Below, piece after piece: positions 10,262 through 19,369 of a stretch of 64,000 nucleotides of DNA. This DNA comes from Cyanobium sp. CH-040 (GTDB taxonomy: Bacteria; Cyanobacteriota; Cyanobacteriia; PCC-6307; Cyanobiaceae). A program made the translations under genes and the position numbers. Below the pieces are notes generated by a model that worked only from the letters and a program-made list of their open reading frames with translations, was not told where the DNA came from and made no database searches. The stretch is from the NCBI RefSeq assembly GCF_024346135.1, contig NZ_JAGQCJ010000015.1:1-64000 (forward strand), written 5' to 3'. Position 1 is the first letter of the stretch; each line of letters starts with the position of its first letter.

Positions 10262-11187
10262 GTCTGCGCCCGCTGCGGCCTCCCCTCATCTACCACCCGG
10301 CCTATTCGGCGCCGCTGCCCAGCAGCCACCGCTTCCCGATGGCGAAGTTCCGGCTGCTGCATCAGTGCCTGGTGGAGCGCGATCTGGCGCACCCCGCCCA
10401 GCTGCACCAGCCCCTGCCGGCGCCCCGCCGCTGGCTGGAGCTGGTGCACCCCCGCCGCTACCACCAGGCCTTCAGCCGGGGCGAGCTCGGGGAGCGGGAG
10501 CAGCGGCGCATCGGCCTGCCGGCCACGGCGCCACTGGTGCGGCGCACCTGGCTGTCGGTGGGCGGCACCGTGCTCACGGCGCGGCTGGCCCTGCGCCACG
10601 GCCTGGCCTGCCACCTGGCCGGCGGCACCCACCATGCCTTCGCCAGCGCCGGCAGCGGCTTCTGCATCTTCAACGACGTGGCAGTGGCCGCCCGGGTGCT
10701 GCTGCAGGAGGGAGCGGTGCGGCAGGTGATGGTGGTCGACCTGGATGTGCATCAGGGCGACGCCACCGCGGCGATCTTCGCCGGCGAGCCACGGGTGTTC
10801 ACGGTGTCGGTGCACTGCGCCAGCAACTTCCCGCTGCGCAAGGCCCACAGCGACCTGGACGTGGCCCTGGCGGACGGCCTCGAGGACGACGCCTACATCG
10901 CCGCCATCGGCGACCTGATCCCCGAGCTGCTGGAGCGGCTGCGGCCCCAGCTGGTGCTCTATAACGCCGGAGTCGATCCCCACCGCCACGACCGGCTGGG
11001 CCGGCTGGCCCTCAGCAGCGCCGGCCTGCTGCGGCGCGATCACCTGGTGCTGGACGCCTGCCTGCGGCGAGGGATCGCCGTGGCCACGGTGATCGGCGGT
11101 GGCTACGACGTCCTGCCCCGTCTGGTGGAGCGGCACAGCCTGGTGTTCCGGGCCGCGGCGGAGCAGGCCCGGCTGCACGGCCTCTGA
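10258..11187 (+). CDS. Histone-deacetylase-family metallohydrolase
   Basis: Zn-dependent amidohydrolase of the HDAC/AcuC/acetylpolyamine superfamily; the substrate is unknown. The catalytic His pair (GGTHHAF), metal ligands (DLDVHQGD and AGVDPH) and the GGGY loop are all intact, so it should be active. The conserved N-terminus (IYHPAYSAPLPSSHRFPMAKF) begins before the first ATG (10339), and the frame is open to a CTG at 10258 overlapping the sigma factor TGA. I place the start there by inference; a start at 10339 would cut the family core. The direct junction suggests coupled expression with the sigma factor. Confidence 0.88.
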   Translation: MSLRPLRPPLIYHPAYSAPLPSSHRFPMAKFRLLHQCLVERDLAHPAQLHQPLPAPRRWLELVHPRRYHQAFSRGELGEREQRRIGLPATAPLVRRTWLSVGGTVLTARLALRHGLACHLAGGTHHAFASAGSGFCIFNDVAVAARVLLQEGAVRQVMVVDLDVHQGDATAAIFAGEPRVFTVSVHCASNFPLRKAHSDLDVALADGLEDDAYIAAIGDLIPELLERLRPQLVLYNAGVDPHRHDRLGRLALSSAGLLRRDHLVLDACLRRGIAVATVIGGGYDVLPRLVERHSLVFRAAAEQARLHGL

Positions 11188-11201
11188 TCCGGGCCTGGGA
11201 T

Positions 11202-12329
11202 TCAGTCCTCGGCCCAGATGTAGCGGGTGAGCTCCTCACCGCTGGGCTCCGGAGCAGCCAGGGCGAACTCCACGGCATCGGCCACCTCGGCATCGATCTC
11301 CCTGTCGATGGCCTTGAGCTCGTCGCCGCTGGCCAGGTTGTGCTCGGTCAGATGGACGGCCAGGCGCTTGATCGGATCGCGCTGGGCCCAGAACTCCTTC
11401 TCGGCCTGCGCCCGCAGCTCATCGGGGTCGGCCAGGGAATGGCCCCGGTAGCGGTAGGTGAGGCACTCCAGCAGGGTGGGCCCCTCGCCGGACCGGGCGC
11501 GCTCGATCGCGCGCTGGGCGGCGGCGCGCACGGCCAGCACATCCATGCCGTCCACCTCCTCGCCGGGGATGCCGAAGGCGGCGGCCTTGCGCCAGATCTC
11601 CGGATCGCTGGTGGCGCGGTTGTGGTCCATGCCGATGGCCCACTTGTTGTTCTCCACCACGAACAGGATCGGCAGCTTCCAGAGCGCCGCCATGTTCAGG
11701 CACTCATAGAACTGGCCGATGTTGCAGGTGCCGTCACCGAAGAAGGCGGCGGTGACGGAATCGCTGGAGGCATCGCCCAGCGCGTCGCGCTTGTAGCGGC
11801 TGGTGAAGGCGGCTCCCAGGGCCACGGGAATGCCCTCGCCGATGAAGGCATAGCCGCCGAGCAGGTGGTGCTCCCGGGAGAACAGGTGCATGGAGCCGCC
11901 GCGGCCCTTGCTGCAGCCGGTCTCCTTGCCGAACAACTCACTCATCACCTCGCGGGCCGGCACGCCGCAGCTGAGGGCATGCACGTGGTCGCGGTAGGTG
12001 CTGCAGAACCAGTCGTGCTGGGCCTTCATGGCCTTGATCACGCCCGTGCTGACGGCCTCCTGGCCGTTGTAGAGGTGCACGAAGCCGAACATCTTGCCGC
12101 GGTAGTACATCTCCGCGCACTTGTCTTCGAAGCGCCGGCCCAGCACCATGTCGCGGTAGAGGACCAGGCCCTGCTCGCGGTCGACGGTGGCCGGAGTTCC
12201 CGGATAGAGATTCTCCAGGCGCTCGGCATGGGGCCCGGCAACGTGGGTGGACTCGGCCGAACAGCCGGGGGCTCCGGAGGCCTCCAGCGTCCCGCCGGTC
12301 GCGTCACGGCTCGTGTCTGCCTGGGTCAT
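11202..12329 (-). CDS. pdhA: Pyruvate dehydrogenase E1 component, alpha subunit
   Basis: Thiamine-diphosphate-dependent decarboxylase subunit that feeds acetyl-CoA from pyruvate. The 375-residue protein shows [12 protein letters not shown], the GGSMH loop, and the TPP motif running from GDGTCN to VVENN, followed by YRYRGHS. The first 45 residues are a Ser/Ala/Gly-rich leader. It stands alone: the E2 gene pdhC is 42 kb away, and E1 beta and E3 are not in the window. The ATG at 12329 is immediately preceded by three 17-bp tandem repeats, so there is no ordinary Shine-Dalgarno. It is convergent with the deacetylase-family gene. Confidence 0.97.
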   Translation of the reverse strand: MTQADTSRDATGGTLEASGAPGCSAESTHVAGPHAERLENLYPGTPATVDREQGLVLYRDMVLGRRFEDKCAEMYYRGKMFGFVHLYNGQEAVSTGVIKAMKAQHDWFCSTYRDHVHALSCGVPAREVMSELFGKETGCSKGRGGSMHLFSREHHLLGGYAFIGEGIPVALGAAFTSRYKRDALGDASSDSVTAAFFGDGTCNIGQFYECLNMAALWKLPILFVVENNKWAIGMDHNRATSDPEIWRKAAAFGIPGEEVDGMDVLAVRAAAQRAIERARSGEGPTLLECLTYRYRGHSLADPDELRAQAEKEFWAQRDPIKRLAVHLTEHNLASGDELKAIDREIDAEVADAVEFALAAPEPSGEELTRYIWAED

Positions 12330-12330
12330 C

Positions 12331-12381
12331 GTCGAAAAGCTGCTGGTGTCGAAAAGCTGCGGGTGTCAGAAAGCTGCGGAT
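12331..12381. repeat. 17-bp tandem repeat, three units, in the pdhA leader
   Basis: Units at 12331-12347, 12348-12364 and 12365-12381 share the core GTCGAAAAGCTGC (GTCAGAAAGCTGC in the third). Only one base separates the array from the pdhA start codon on the minus strand, so it occupies the translation-initiation region. Confidence 0.85.
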
Positions 12382-12398
12382 GCCTTCGCCTGGCTGAC

Positions 12399-12431
12399 GG
12401 TGCAGAAGCGGTGCAGAAGCGGTGCAGAAGC
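12399..12431. repeat. 11-bp perfect tandem repeat, three units
   Basis: GGTGCAGAAGC occurs three times without spacer at 12399-12409, 12410-12420 and 12421-12431. It lies in the shared intergenic region between divergent pdhA and the ARC6-like gene, about 115 bp before the latter's start. Confidence 0.85.
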
Positions 12432-12544
12432 CAGTTCTGGTGGGCGAACTTTACGGGGTCCGGCAGCAGCGGCAGTGTCCATGGCGGCCATCCGGGCAGC
12501 AGCGTTCACCCTGACTACAGTCAGTCACCCGCCATCCCTGGGGA

Positions 12545-14593
12545 TTGGACCTGCCGATCGATCACTTCCGGTTGCTCGGCGTGAGCCCGACCACTGATCT
12601 GCAGGCCGTGCTGCGCACCCTCCAGCAGCGCATCGACCGTCCCCCCGAGCACGGCTTCACGCCCGACACCCTCAGGGCCCGCGAGGAGCTCCTGCACAGC
12701 AGCGCCGACCTGCTCAGCGACCCCCAGCGCCGGGCCCACTACGAATCCGAGCTCACCGCCCTCAGCGACGAGGGGGAAACACTGCAGGCCGCCCTGGACG
12801 TGCCGGCCAGCAAGGAGGTGGCCGGGCTGCTGCTGCTGCTGGAGGCGGACCTGCCCCTGGACTGCTTCGAACTCACCAGCCGTGCTCTGCAACCACCCCA
12901 GGCGCCGGCCCTCGGCAGCGGTCGCGAGGCGGACCTGGGTCTGCTGGCCGGCCTGGCCTGCCTGCAGGGAGCCCGGGATCTCCGTGGAGAACGGCGCTAT
13001 GAGGCCGCTTCCCAGCTGCTGGCCCAGGGACAGCAGCTGCTGCAGAGGACGGGGCAGCAGCTCGAACTGCGCCAGCAGCTCGCCGACGAACGCCGGGTGC
13101 TGCGCCCCTACCGCATCCTCGATCTGCTCAGCCGGGACCTCGGCTCCGCCCAGGAGCGCAGCGAGGGCCTGAGCCTGCTGGAGGAGCTGGTGCAGGAGCG
13201 CGGCGGGCTCGATGGCTGGCTCGAGGGCGAAGGCAAGGGCGAGGGCAAGGGCGAGGGCAACTCCGGGCCCAGCCCGGGCGATCTCAGCGTCGAGGAGTTT
13301 CAGGCCTTCTTCCGCCAGATCCGCCAGTACCTGACGGTGCAGGAACAGATCGATCTGTTCGAGCGCTGGGCATCCCGCTCGAGCCGGGCAGATTTTCTCG
13401 CCATCACGGCCCTCACCGCCTCGGGCTTCGCCCAGCGCAAACCGGAGCGGATCGGTGCGGCCCGCGACCGGCTGCTCGCCCGGGGCCAGGCGGACCTGCG
13501 TCCGCTGCTGGCCTGCCTGCACCTCCTGCTGGGCCAGGCGGACAGCGCCGAAGCCCTGTTCGCGGGCAACGCCAGCGAGGAGCTGCTGGAGTGGGCCCGG
13601 CGCCAGAGCAGCGATTCCCTGGCCCAGGTGTGCGCCTATTGCCGCCAGTGGCTGGCCCGCGATGTGCTGCCCGGCTACCGCGATCTGGAGGCCGACCCCG
13701 ACCTCGAGGCCTACTTCGCGGACCGCGATGTGCAGGCCTATCTCGACGGCCTGGAGGCCGAGGCCAGCGCCGACGAGGTGTTCGCGCCCAGCGCCGGCGG
13801 CGCGGCCCTGGCCGGCGCGCAGGCCCTGCTGGGTCTGGGCTCGCTCGGGTATGGGGACGCCGATGAGATCGACGGCGACGACGCCGACCGGGAGGACGAC
13901 GGCTTCGCGGATGCGCTGGCCCCTCGCTGGCGGCGGCCGCTGCTGCTGGCCACCGGCGCCCTGGCCGCGCTTCTGGTGGGACTCGGTCTGGTGTCCCTGT
14001 TGCGGCCCCGTCCGGCACCGGTGAGCGTCGGGCCCGCCACCAGCAGCAACGCCACCAACGGCCAGGCCGCTGGAGCAGGCCAGAGCCAGGGGAAGGCTCC
14101 AGGATCCGCAGCGCCGGGGGCACCGGCCAGCGGCGCCGCGACCGCTGAACCCCCGCAGAAACCCGGCAGCCCGGCCAGGCCCGAGGCCGCCGCGCTGCCG
14201 CTGCGCAGCGACCAGCCCAGCGCCGAGGAGATCCAGTCGTTGCTGGAGGCCTGGCTGGCCGCCAAGGCGAGCGTGCTGGCCGGCGAGGACGCTCCGACCT
14301 CCCTGGAGGACCTGGCCCAGGCGCCCCAGCTGCGCCTGCTCCGGAGCGAGCGCCGGGCCGACCAGTCCCGCAACCAGACCCAGCGCATCGACGCCAGCGT
14401 CGAGAACCTGCGGATCGAGGCCAACAGCCCCGGGCGCGTCGCCGCCGTGGTCACCATCCGCTACCGGGGCGAACGTCTCGATGGCGAGGGCAAGGCGGTG
14501 GGCCAACCCAGCAACCTCACCCTGCGCAACCGCTATGTGTTCAGCCGCGAAGGCGGCACCTGGCGGCTGGTGAGCTTCGAGCGGGCGACCTGA
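12545..14593 (+). CDS. ftn2: Cell division protein ARC6/Ftn2 (ZipN)
   Basis: Cyanobacterial Z-ring anchor, the ancestor of plastid ARC6. The N-terminus is a degenerate J-like domain (DHFRLLGVSP, then DPQRRAHYE). A long helical middle follows. A single transmembrane helix lies near residues 460-480 (LLLATGALAALLVGLGLVSLL), with a Pro/Ala/Gly linker and a C-terminal IMS/CDP1-like domain ending FSREGGTWRLVSFE. At 682 residues it fits the family. The start is TTG 12545, giving LDLPIDHFRLLGV, which matches the family's beginning. A small EGKGEGKGEG repeat sits near residue 235. Faces FtsZ in the cytosol. Confidence 0.9.
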   Translation: MDLPIDHFRLLGVSPTTDLQAVLRTLQQRIDRPPEHGFTPDTLRAREELLHSSADLLSDPQRRAHYESELTALSDEGETLQAALDVPASKEVAGLLLLLEADLPLDCFELTSRALQPPQAPALGSGREADLGLLAGLACLQGARDLRGERRYEAASQLLAQGQQLLQRTGQQLELRQQLADERRVLRPYRILDLLSRDLGSAQERSEGLSLLEELVQERGGLDGWLEGEGKGEGKGEGNSGPSPGDLSVEEFQAFFRQIRQYLTVQEQIDLFERWASRSSRADFLAITALTASGFAQRKPERIGAARDRLLARGQADLRPLLACLHLLLGQADSAEALFAGNASEELLEWARRQSSDSLAQVCAYCRQWLARDVLPGYRDLEADPDLEAYFADRDVQAYLDGLEAEASADEVFAPSAGGAALAGAQALLGLGSLGYGDADEIDGDDADREDDGFADALAPRWRRPLLLATGALAALLVGLGLVSLLRPRPAPVSVGPATSSNATNGQAAGAGQSQGKAPGSAAPGAPASGAATAEPPQKPGSPARPEAAALPLRSDQPSAEEIQSLLEAWLAAKASVLAGEDAPTSLEDLAQAPQLRLLRSERRADQSRNQTQRIDASVENLRIEANSPGRVAAVVTIRYRGERLDGEGKAVGQPSNLTLRNRYVFSREGGTWRLVSFERAT

Positions 14594-14673
14594 GGGGCGC
14601 CGGGCCGGGGGGCAACGGCGGGGGCGCCGCCGCCAGGTTTTTACGATCGGATCACCCCAGCGGCCGCCACGCC

Positions 14674-16155
14674 ATGTTCGATGAGCTCTCCCAGCGGTTC
14701 GAGGATGCGGTCAAGGGCCTGAGGGGTCAGGCCAGCATCAGCGAGACCAACATCGAGGGCGCTCTCAAGGACGTGCGCCGCGCCCTGCTGGAGGCCGACG
14801 TGAGCCTGCCGGTGGTGCGGGAGTTCGTGGATGAGGTGCGCCGGAAGGCCCTCGGCACGGAGGTGGTGCGCGGCATCAGCCCGGACCAGAAGTTCATCCA
14901 GGTGGTGCACGAGCAGCTGGTGGACACCATGGGCGGCGAGAACGCGCCTCTGGCGGCCGGCGGCAAGCCGGGTGAGCCGGCGGTGGTGCTGATGGCCGGC
15001 CTGCAGGGCGCCGGCAAGACCACCGCCACCGCCAAGCTCGGCCTGCACCTGAAGGAGAAGGGCCGCAAGGCGCTGCTGGTGGCGGCCGACGTCTACCGTC
15101 CCGCCGCCATCGAGCAGCTGCAGACCCTCGGCGGCCAGATCGGGGTGGAGGTGTTCAGTCTGGGCACAGAGGCCAGGCCGGAGGCGATCGCCGCCGCCGG
15201 CATCGAGAAGGCGAAGGCCGAAGGCTTCGACACGGTGCTGGTGGACACCGCCGGCCGCCTCCAGATCGATCAGTCGATGATGGAGGAGATGGTGCGGATC
15301 CGCCAGGCCTGCCAGCCCGACGAGGTGCTGCTGGTGGTGGATTCGATGATCGGCCAGGAGGCCGCCGAGCTCACCCGCGCCTTCCACGAGCAGGTGGGCA
15401 TCACCGGCGCCGTGCTCACCAAGCTCGACGGCGACGCCCGCGGCGGCGCCGCCCTCTCGATCCGCAAGGTGAGCGGCGCGCCGATCAAGTTCATCGGCAC
15501 CGGCGAGAAGGTGGAGGCGCTGCAGCCTTTCCACCCCGAGCGCATGGCCAGCCGGATCCTGGGCATGGGCGACGTGCTCACCCTGGTGGAGAAGGCCCAG
15601 AAGGAGGTGGAGCTGGCCGACGTGGCGCGCATGCAGCAGAAGCTGCAGGAGGCCACCTTCGACTTCTCCGACTTCCTGCAGCAGATGCGCCTGATCAAGC
15701 GCATGGGCTCCCTCGGGGGCCTGATGAAGCTGATCCCGGGGATGAACAAGATCGACGACGGCATGCTCAAGCAGGGGGAGCAGCAGCTCAAGCGGATCGA
15801 GGCGATGATCGGCTCGATGACCGAGGCCGAGCGCCGCAACCCCGATCTGCTGGCCTCCAGCCCGTCGCGGCGGCGGCGCATCGCCGGCGGCTGCGGCCAC
15901 AGTCCCGCCGACGTGGACAAGGTGCTGACCGACTTCCAGAAGATGCGCGGCTTCATGAAGCAGATGAGCCAGGGGGGCGGAATGCCGGGCATGCCCGGGA
16001 TGGGCGGAGGGTTCCCGGGCATGGGCGGCTTCCCCGGCATGGGTGGCGGCATGCCGGGGATGGGCGGCATGCCCGCGGGCGCGCCGGGCCGCGGCCGCGG
16101 CGCCGCCAAGGCCCCCAGACCGGCGAAGAAGCGCAAGGGCTTCGGCGACCTCTGA
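14674..16155 (+). CDS. ffh: Signal recognition particle protein Ffh (SRP54)
   Basis: GTPase that targets membrane proteins cotranslationally with the 4.5S RNA. NG domain: AGLQGAGKTT (G1), DTAGRLQID (G3), TKLDGDARGGAAL (G4) and a GTGEKVEALQPF closing block. The M domain follows (MGSLGGLMKLIPGM), with the methionine-rich C-terminal tail unusually long: about 45 residues of GMPGM-type repeats before a basic end. The 493-residue length reflects this tail. No SRP RNA gene is visible here. Confidence 0.97.
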   Translation: MFDELSQRFEDAVKGLRGQASISETNIEGALKDVRRALLEADVSLPVVREFVDEVRRKALGTEVVRGISPDQKFIQVVHEQLVDTMGGENAPLAAGGKPGEPAVVLMAGLQGAGKTTATAKLGLHLKEKGRKALLVAADVYRPAAIEQLQTLGGQIGVEVFSLGTEARPEAIAAAGIEKAKAEGFDTVLVDTAGRLQIDQSMMEEMVRIRQACQPDEVLLVVDSMIGQEAAELTRAFHEQVGITGAVLTKLDGDARGGAALSIRKVSGAPIKFIGTGEKVEALQPFHPERMASRILGMGDVLTLVEKAQKEVELADVARMQQKLQEATFDFSDFLQQMRLIKRMGSLGGLMKLIPGMNKIDDGMLKQGEQQLKRIEAMIGSMTEAERRNPDLLASSPSRRRRIAGGCGHSPADVDKVLTDFQKMRGFMKQMSQGGGMPGMPGMGGGFPGMGGFPGMGGGMPGMGGMPAGAPGRGRGAAKAPRPAKKRKGFGDL

Positions 16156-16214
16156 TCCTCCGCCGCCAGCCACGAGGTAGAGTCGCTCTTTGCACCTTTT
16201 GCGGCTAGGCCACG

Positions 16215-16619
16215 ATGATCAAGCTCCGCCTGAAGCGGTTTGGCAAGAAGCGGGAAGCGAGCTTCCGCCTGGTGGCCGTGAACAGCACCTCCCGCCGCGA
16301 CGGCCGCCCGCTCGAGGAGCTGGGGTTCTACAACCCCCGCACCAAGGAAACCCGCCTCGACACCGAGGCCATCCGCGCCCGTCTGTCCCAGGGTGCCCAG
16401 CCCACCGAGACCGTGCTGACCCTGCTGGAGCGCGGCGGCCTGGTGGAGAAGAGCGTGCGCCCCTCAGTGGTGGTGGGCCAGAAGAAGCAGGCGGCCGCCC
16501 GCGAGGCTGCTGCCAAGCAGGCCGCCCGCGAAGCCGCTGAAGCCAAGGCTGCCGAAGAGGCCGCCGCCGCTGAAGCAGCTGCCGCCGCCGCTGCCGAAGA
16601 GGCCCCCGCCGAGGCTTGA
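16215..16619 (+). CDS. rpsP: 30S ribosomal protein S16 with long C-terminal tail
   Basis: Ribosomal protein S16, opening [23 protein letters not shown] and carrying the expected [13 protein letters not shown] block. The conserved core ends near residue 88. The remaining 45 or so residues are almost entirely Ala, Glu and Lys, an extension beyond the 80-90 residues usual for bacterial S16. The TTG start of phoH overlaps its stop codon, giving an ffh-rpsP-phoH run on one strand. Confidence 0.97.
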   Translation: MIKLRLKRFGKKREASFRLVAVNSTSRRDGRPLEELGFYNPRTKETRLDTEAIRARLSQGAQPTETVLTLLERGGLVEKSVRPSVVVGQKKQAAAREAAAKQAAREAAEAKAAEEAAAAEAAAAAAAEEAPAEA

Positions 16620-17641
16620 CATCCGGGCCCCTGGCCGAGTCCGACGGACTCAGCTCCACCACCCTCTCCCTGCCGTCCCAGGCCTCAGCCCTGGCCCTTG
16701 CCGGCGAGGGCGAAGTCACCCTCAGGCGACTCGAAGCCCTCACCGGTGCAACGCTGGTGCTGCGGGGCCTCGACCTGTCCCTGCGCGCTCGCCCCAGCCA
16801 GCTGCAGCGGGCCTGTGATCTGCTGGACCTGCTCCGTCCCCTCTGGCAGGAGGGCCAGAGCATCAGCCAGGTGGACCTCAACACCGCCCTGCAGGCCCTG
16901 GACAGTGGCAGGGGCGAGGAGCACCGCGACCTTGGCAACCTGGTGCTGGCCCGCAGCCAGAGCGGCCGGCTGCTGCGGCCGCGCACCCTGCGCCAGAAGG
17001 CCTACGTGCAGGCCATGGAGCGCCACGACCTCACCCTGGCCCTGGGGCCGGCCGGCACCGGCAAGACGTTCCTGGCCACGGTGCTGGCCGTGCGCATGCT
17101 CCAGGACCGGCGGGTGGAGCGGCTGATCCTCACCCGTCCGGCGGTGGAGGCCGGCGAGCGCCTCGGCTTTCTGCCGGGAGACCTGCAGCAGAAGGTGGAT
17201 CCCTACCTGCGGCCGCTCTACGACGCCCTGCACACCCTGCTGGGGGCGGAGCGCACGGCGGTGCTGCTGGAGAAGGGGGTGATCGAGGTGGCGCCCCTGG
17301 CCTACATGCGCGGCCGCACCCTGGCGGACGCCTTCGTGATCCTCGACGAGGCCCAGAACACCAGCGGCGCCCAGATGCGCATGGTGCTCACGCGCCTGGG
17401 CGAGAACTCGCGCATGGTGGTCACCGGCGACCCCAGCCAGACCGACCTGCCGCCGGGGGTGCCCAGCGGCCTGGCGGAAGCCGCCCAGGTGCTCGATGGC
17501 GTGGAGGGCGTGGCGATCTGCCATCTCAGCGCCGCCGACGTGGTGCGCCATCCCCTGGTGCAGCGCCTGGTGAGCGCCTATGAGCAGCGCGACAGACGCC
17601 GCGCCGCCGGCACCGCCGCCAGCCCAGCCCGCCCGCGCTGA
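16616..17641 (+). CDS. phoH: PhoH-family ATPase
   Basis: PhoH/PhoL-type P-loop protein, commonly linked to RNA metabolism or phosphate stress; its precise role is unsettled. The Walker A motif is GPAGTGKT, preceded by [41 protein letters not shown] block, [10 protein letters not shown] and the Walker B VILDEAQN follow, with [12 protein letters not shown] near the end. The 341-residue protein starts at TTG 16616, which overlaps the rpsP TGA (TTGA), so it is probably translationally coupled to rpsP. The alternative starts downstream would trim only non-conserved sequence. Confidence 0.94.
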   Translation: MTSGPLAESDGLSSTTLSLPSQASALALAGEGEVTLRRLEALTGATLVLRGLDLSLRARPSQLQRACDLLDLLRPLWQEGQSISQVDLNTALQALDSGRGEEHRDLGNLVLARSQSGRLLRPRTLRQKAYVQAMERHDLTLALGPAGTGKTFLATVLAVRMLQDRRVERLILTRPAVEAGERLGFLPGDLQQKVDPYLRPLYDALHTLLGAERTAVLLEKGVIEVAPLAYMRGRTLADAFVILDEAQNTSGAQMRMVLTRLGENSRMVVTGDPSQTDLPPGVPSGLAEAAQVLDGVEGVAICHLSAADVVRHPLVQRLVSAYEQRDRRRAAGTAASPARPR

Positions 17642-17734
17642 AGGAGGAAATCCGCACCGCGGCAAGGATCACAGCTTCCGCCGCGTCCGCTCCGGCACTG
17701 GCAGGATGGGCGAAGTTCTCAGTTCCGGGGCCCC

Positions 17735-18472
17735 ATGCCGGCCAGCAGCAATTTCCAGGAGGCCATCCGCGAGGCGCAGTCCAGCGCCCTGGTGGGGCCC
17801 AACGTCGTCAACAAGGCCCTGCCCTACGTGGGCGGCGGCATGGTGCTCACCGCCGGCGGCGTGCTGGGCGGCCTCACCCTCATGGCCAGCAGCCCGGCGC
17901 TGTTCATGCCCCTGTTCTGGGTGGCCCTGATCGGCAACTTCATCCTCTTCTTCGTGGCCCAGAACGTGGCCATGAAGGGCAACAATGGCACCGCCCTGCC
18001 GCTGCTGGCCACCTACAGCCTGATCACCGGCTTCACCCTCAGCGGCATCGTCGCCTACGCCCTGAGCGTGGCGGGCGTGGGCGCCATCGGCACCGCCACC
18101 CTGGCCACCGGCATCACCTTCGTGATCGCCTCCGTCGTCGGCCGTCGCATGAGCGACAGCGTCGGTCAGGCCCTCGCCGGAGTGGTGGGCCTGGGCATCA
18201 TCGGCCTGCTGATCGCCATGGTGGTGCAGATCGTGGGCAGCATCTTCGTGCCCGGCATGTTCGGCGGCACCGGCCTGGAACTGCTGATCGCCGGCTTCGG
18301 CACCGTGCTGTTCGTGGGCGCGGCCTTCGTGGACTTCTACACGATGCCCCGCACCTACAACGACGAGCAGTACCTGGCCGGGGCGCTGGGGATGTATCTC
18401 ACCTACATCAACCTGTTCATCTTCATTCTGCGCCTGATCATCGCCCTCCAGGGTGGCGGCCGCCGCGACTGA
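17735..18472 (+). CDS. Bax inhibitor-1/YccA-family membrane protein
   Basis: Integral membrane protein of 245 residues with about seven hydrophobic segments, including GGVLGGLTLMASS, NFILFFVAQ, ITGFTLSGIVAYAL and the C-terminal YLTYINLFIFILRLI typical of BI-1/YccA proteins. In bacteria these are associated with FtsH modulation or proton-sensitive calcium leak. The Asp in VDFYTMPRTY lies where the family has its pH-sensing pair. An ftsH gene is present at 43.6 kb but not adjacent. The ATG at 17735 directly precedes the cytosolic leader. Followed by a 330-bp noncoding repeat region. Confidence 0.9.
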   Translation: MPASSNFQEAIREAQSSALVGPNVVNKALPYVGGGMVLTAGGVLGGLTLMASSPALFMPLFWVALIGNFILFFVAQNVAMKGNNGTALPLLATYSLITGFTLSGIVAYALSVAGVGAIGTATLATGITFVIASVVGRRMSDSVGQALAGVVGLGIIGLLIAMVVQIVGSIFVPGMFGGTGLELLIAGFGTVLFVGAAFVDFYTMPRTYNDEQYLAGALGMYLTYINLFIFILRLIIALQGGGRRD

Positions 18473-18568
18473 TTATCCTCAATCCGGTCTGGATCAGCCT
18501 GATCGAGCAGCGTGATCTGGGTCTGGGTCACTTACATTCCAGCGACTCAGATTCCTGTCCTCAAGCGC

Positions 18569-18717
18569 ATCCTGAGTCTCCACATTTCAGGCTGATCCTG
18601 AGCCTCCACCTTTCTGGCTCACCCCCGGATTTCAAGTCCGTACCCGATTGACGGCTTCCTGATTCACGGCCCATCTGGGTTTCAGGACATCCAGTTTCAG
18701 GGCCTGCAGATTTCAGG
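18569..18717. repeat. Iteron-like noncoding repeats between BI-1 gene and the era region
   Basis: The 330-bp gap 18473-18802 has no gene. It contains a 26-bp imperfect tandem duplication (18569-18594 and 18595-18620, 22 of 26 identical). The heptamer TTTCAGG also occurs at 18585, 18680, 18695 and 18711, and the last three are spaced 15 and 16 bp apart with similar flanks. I saw no conserved protein and no T-tract terminator here. Confidence 0.7.
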
Positions 18718-18721
18718 ACCC

Positions 18722-18752
18722 ACAGGTTCTGTACAGGTTGTACAGAACCTGT
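18722..18752. promoter_or_regulatory. Perfect 14-bp inverted repeat, possible operator
   Basis: Arms 18722-18735 and 18739-18752 are perfect complements around a 3-bp centre GGT. There is no T-tract, so it does not look like an intrinsic terminator. It contains GTAC-N5-GTAC, one base longer than the cyanobacterial LexA spacing. It lies 50 bp beyond the 3' end of the minus-strand gene at 18803. Confidence 0.55.
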
Positions 18753-18802
18753 TGTTCACGCGCAGAGCATCCAATCTCCGGGCAGCCCCCCGCCGTCCGG
18801 CC

Positions 18803-19327
18803 TCACTCGGCAACGGCCTCGATGGCGGCCGTGATCGCCGCCCGCTGCTCCGCGTCGTAGCCCCAGCGCTGCAGGAAGGCCACGTCCTCCCCCTGATCGT
18901 CGCGGGCCGCGGCCAGGAGGGTTTCCAACCGGTCCTTCACGGCCACGGACTCGAGCTGGCGCAGCAGCTCGGTGCAGCGCAGCCGCACGCGCTCCGAGCC
19001 CGCCTGCTGGCCGGCGTCACCGGCGCGCCGATGGTGCAGGGCCATGGCCGTGCTCATGGCCAGGTTGCGCACCGTGAGATCCACCACCCCCGCGCCGGCG
19101 GCCCGCAGCTGCATCACCAGCGGATCGGGGAGGCGATCCATCAGCGGGCAGTCACCGGCCAGGCTCACCACGAAGAAGCCGCGGCCGCCGTCGCGGCTGG
19201 CCACCAGCTCGGCGACCCGGTCCGCCAGCACCTCATCGCTGAGCTCGCCGTTCTCCCACAGCTCCAGCCACTGAGCCGTGATCTCCATCGCCTGCTGGAA
19301 GTTGGGTTCGAGGGGAGTGCTGGTCAT
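18803..19327 (-). CDS. Conserved cyanobacterial protein of unknown function
   Basis: A 174-residue soluble protein with no signal peptide or transmembrane helix. It has a helical N-terminus (QAMEITAQWLELWENGELSDEVLADRVAELV), a central block GGRGFFVVSLAGDCPLMDRLPD and a Met-rich stretch RNLAMSTAMALHHRRAG. I recognise it as a protein type recurring in Synechococcus and Prochlorococcus but know of no function. It is divergent from era with only 42 bp between start codons, so the two share a control region. Confidence 0.75.
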   Translation of the reverse strand: MTSTPLEPNFQQAMEITAQWLELWENGELSDEVLADRVAELVASRDGGRGFFVVSLAGDCPLMDRLPDPLVMQLRAAGAGVVDLTVRNLAMSTAMALHHRRAGDAGQQAGSERVRLRCTELLRQLESVAVKDRLETLLAAARDDQGEDVAFLQRWGYDAEQRAAITAAIEAVAE

Positions 19328-19369
19328 GGCACGCGGCGCTGGGGTCACCGGACTGGCAGTGTTGAGGTT

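Noticed and set aside
14596-14642. Possible terminator between ftn2 and ffh
   Set aside because: Two GGCGCC elements could pair and a run of five T follows, but the T run is about nine bases from the stem, so the geometry is poor.
18722-18752. Palindrome as a LexA box
   Set aside because: The GTAC half-sites are five bases apart rather than four, and no SOS gene starts beside it.
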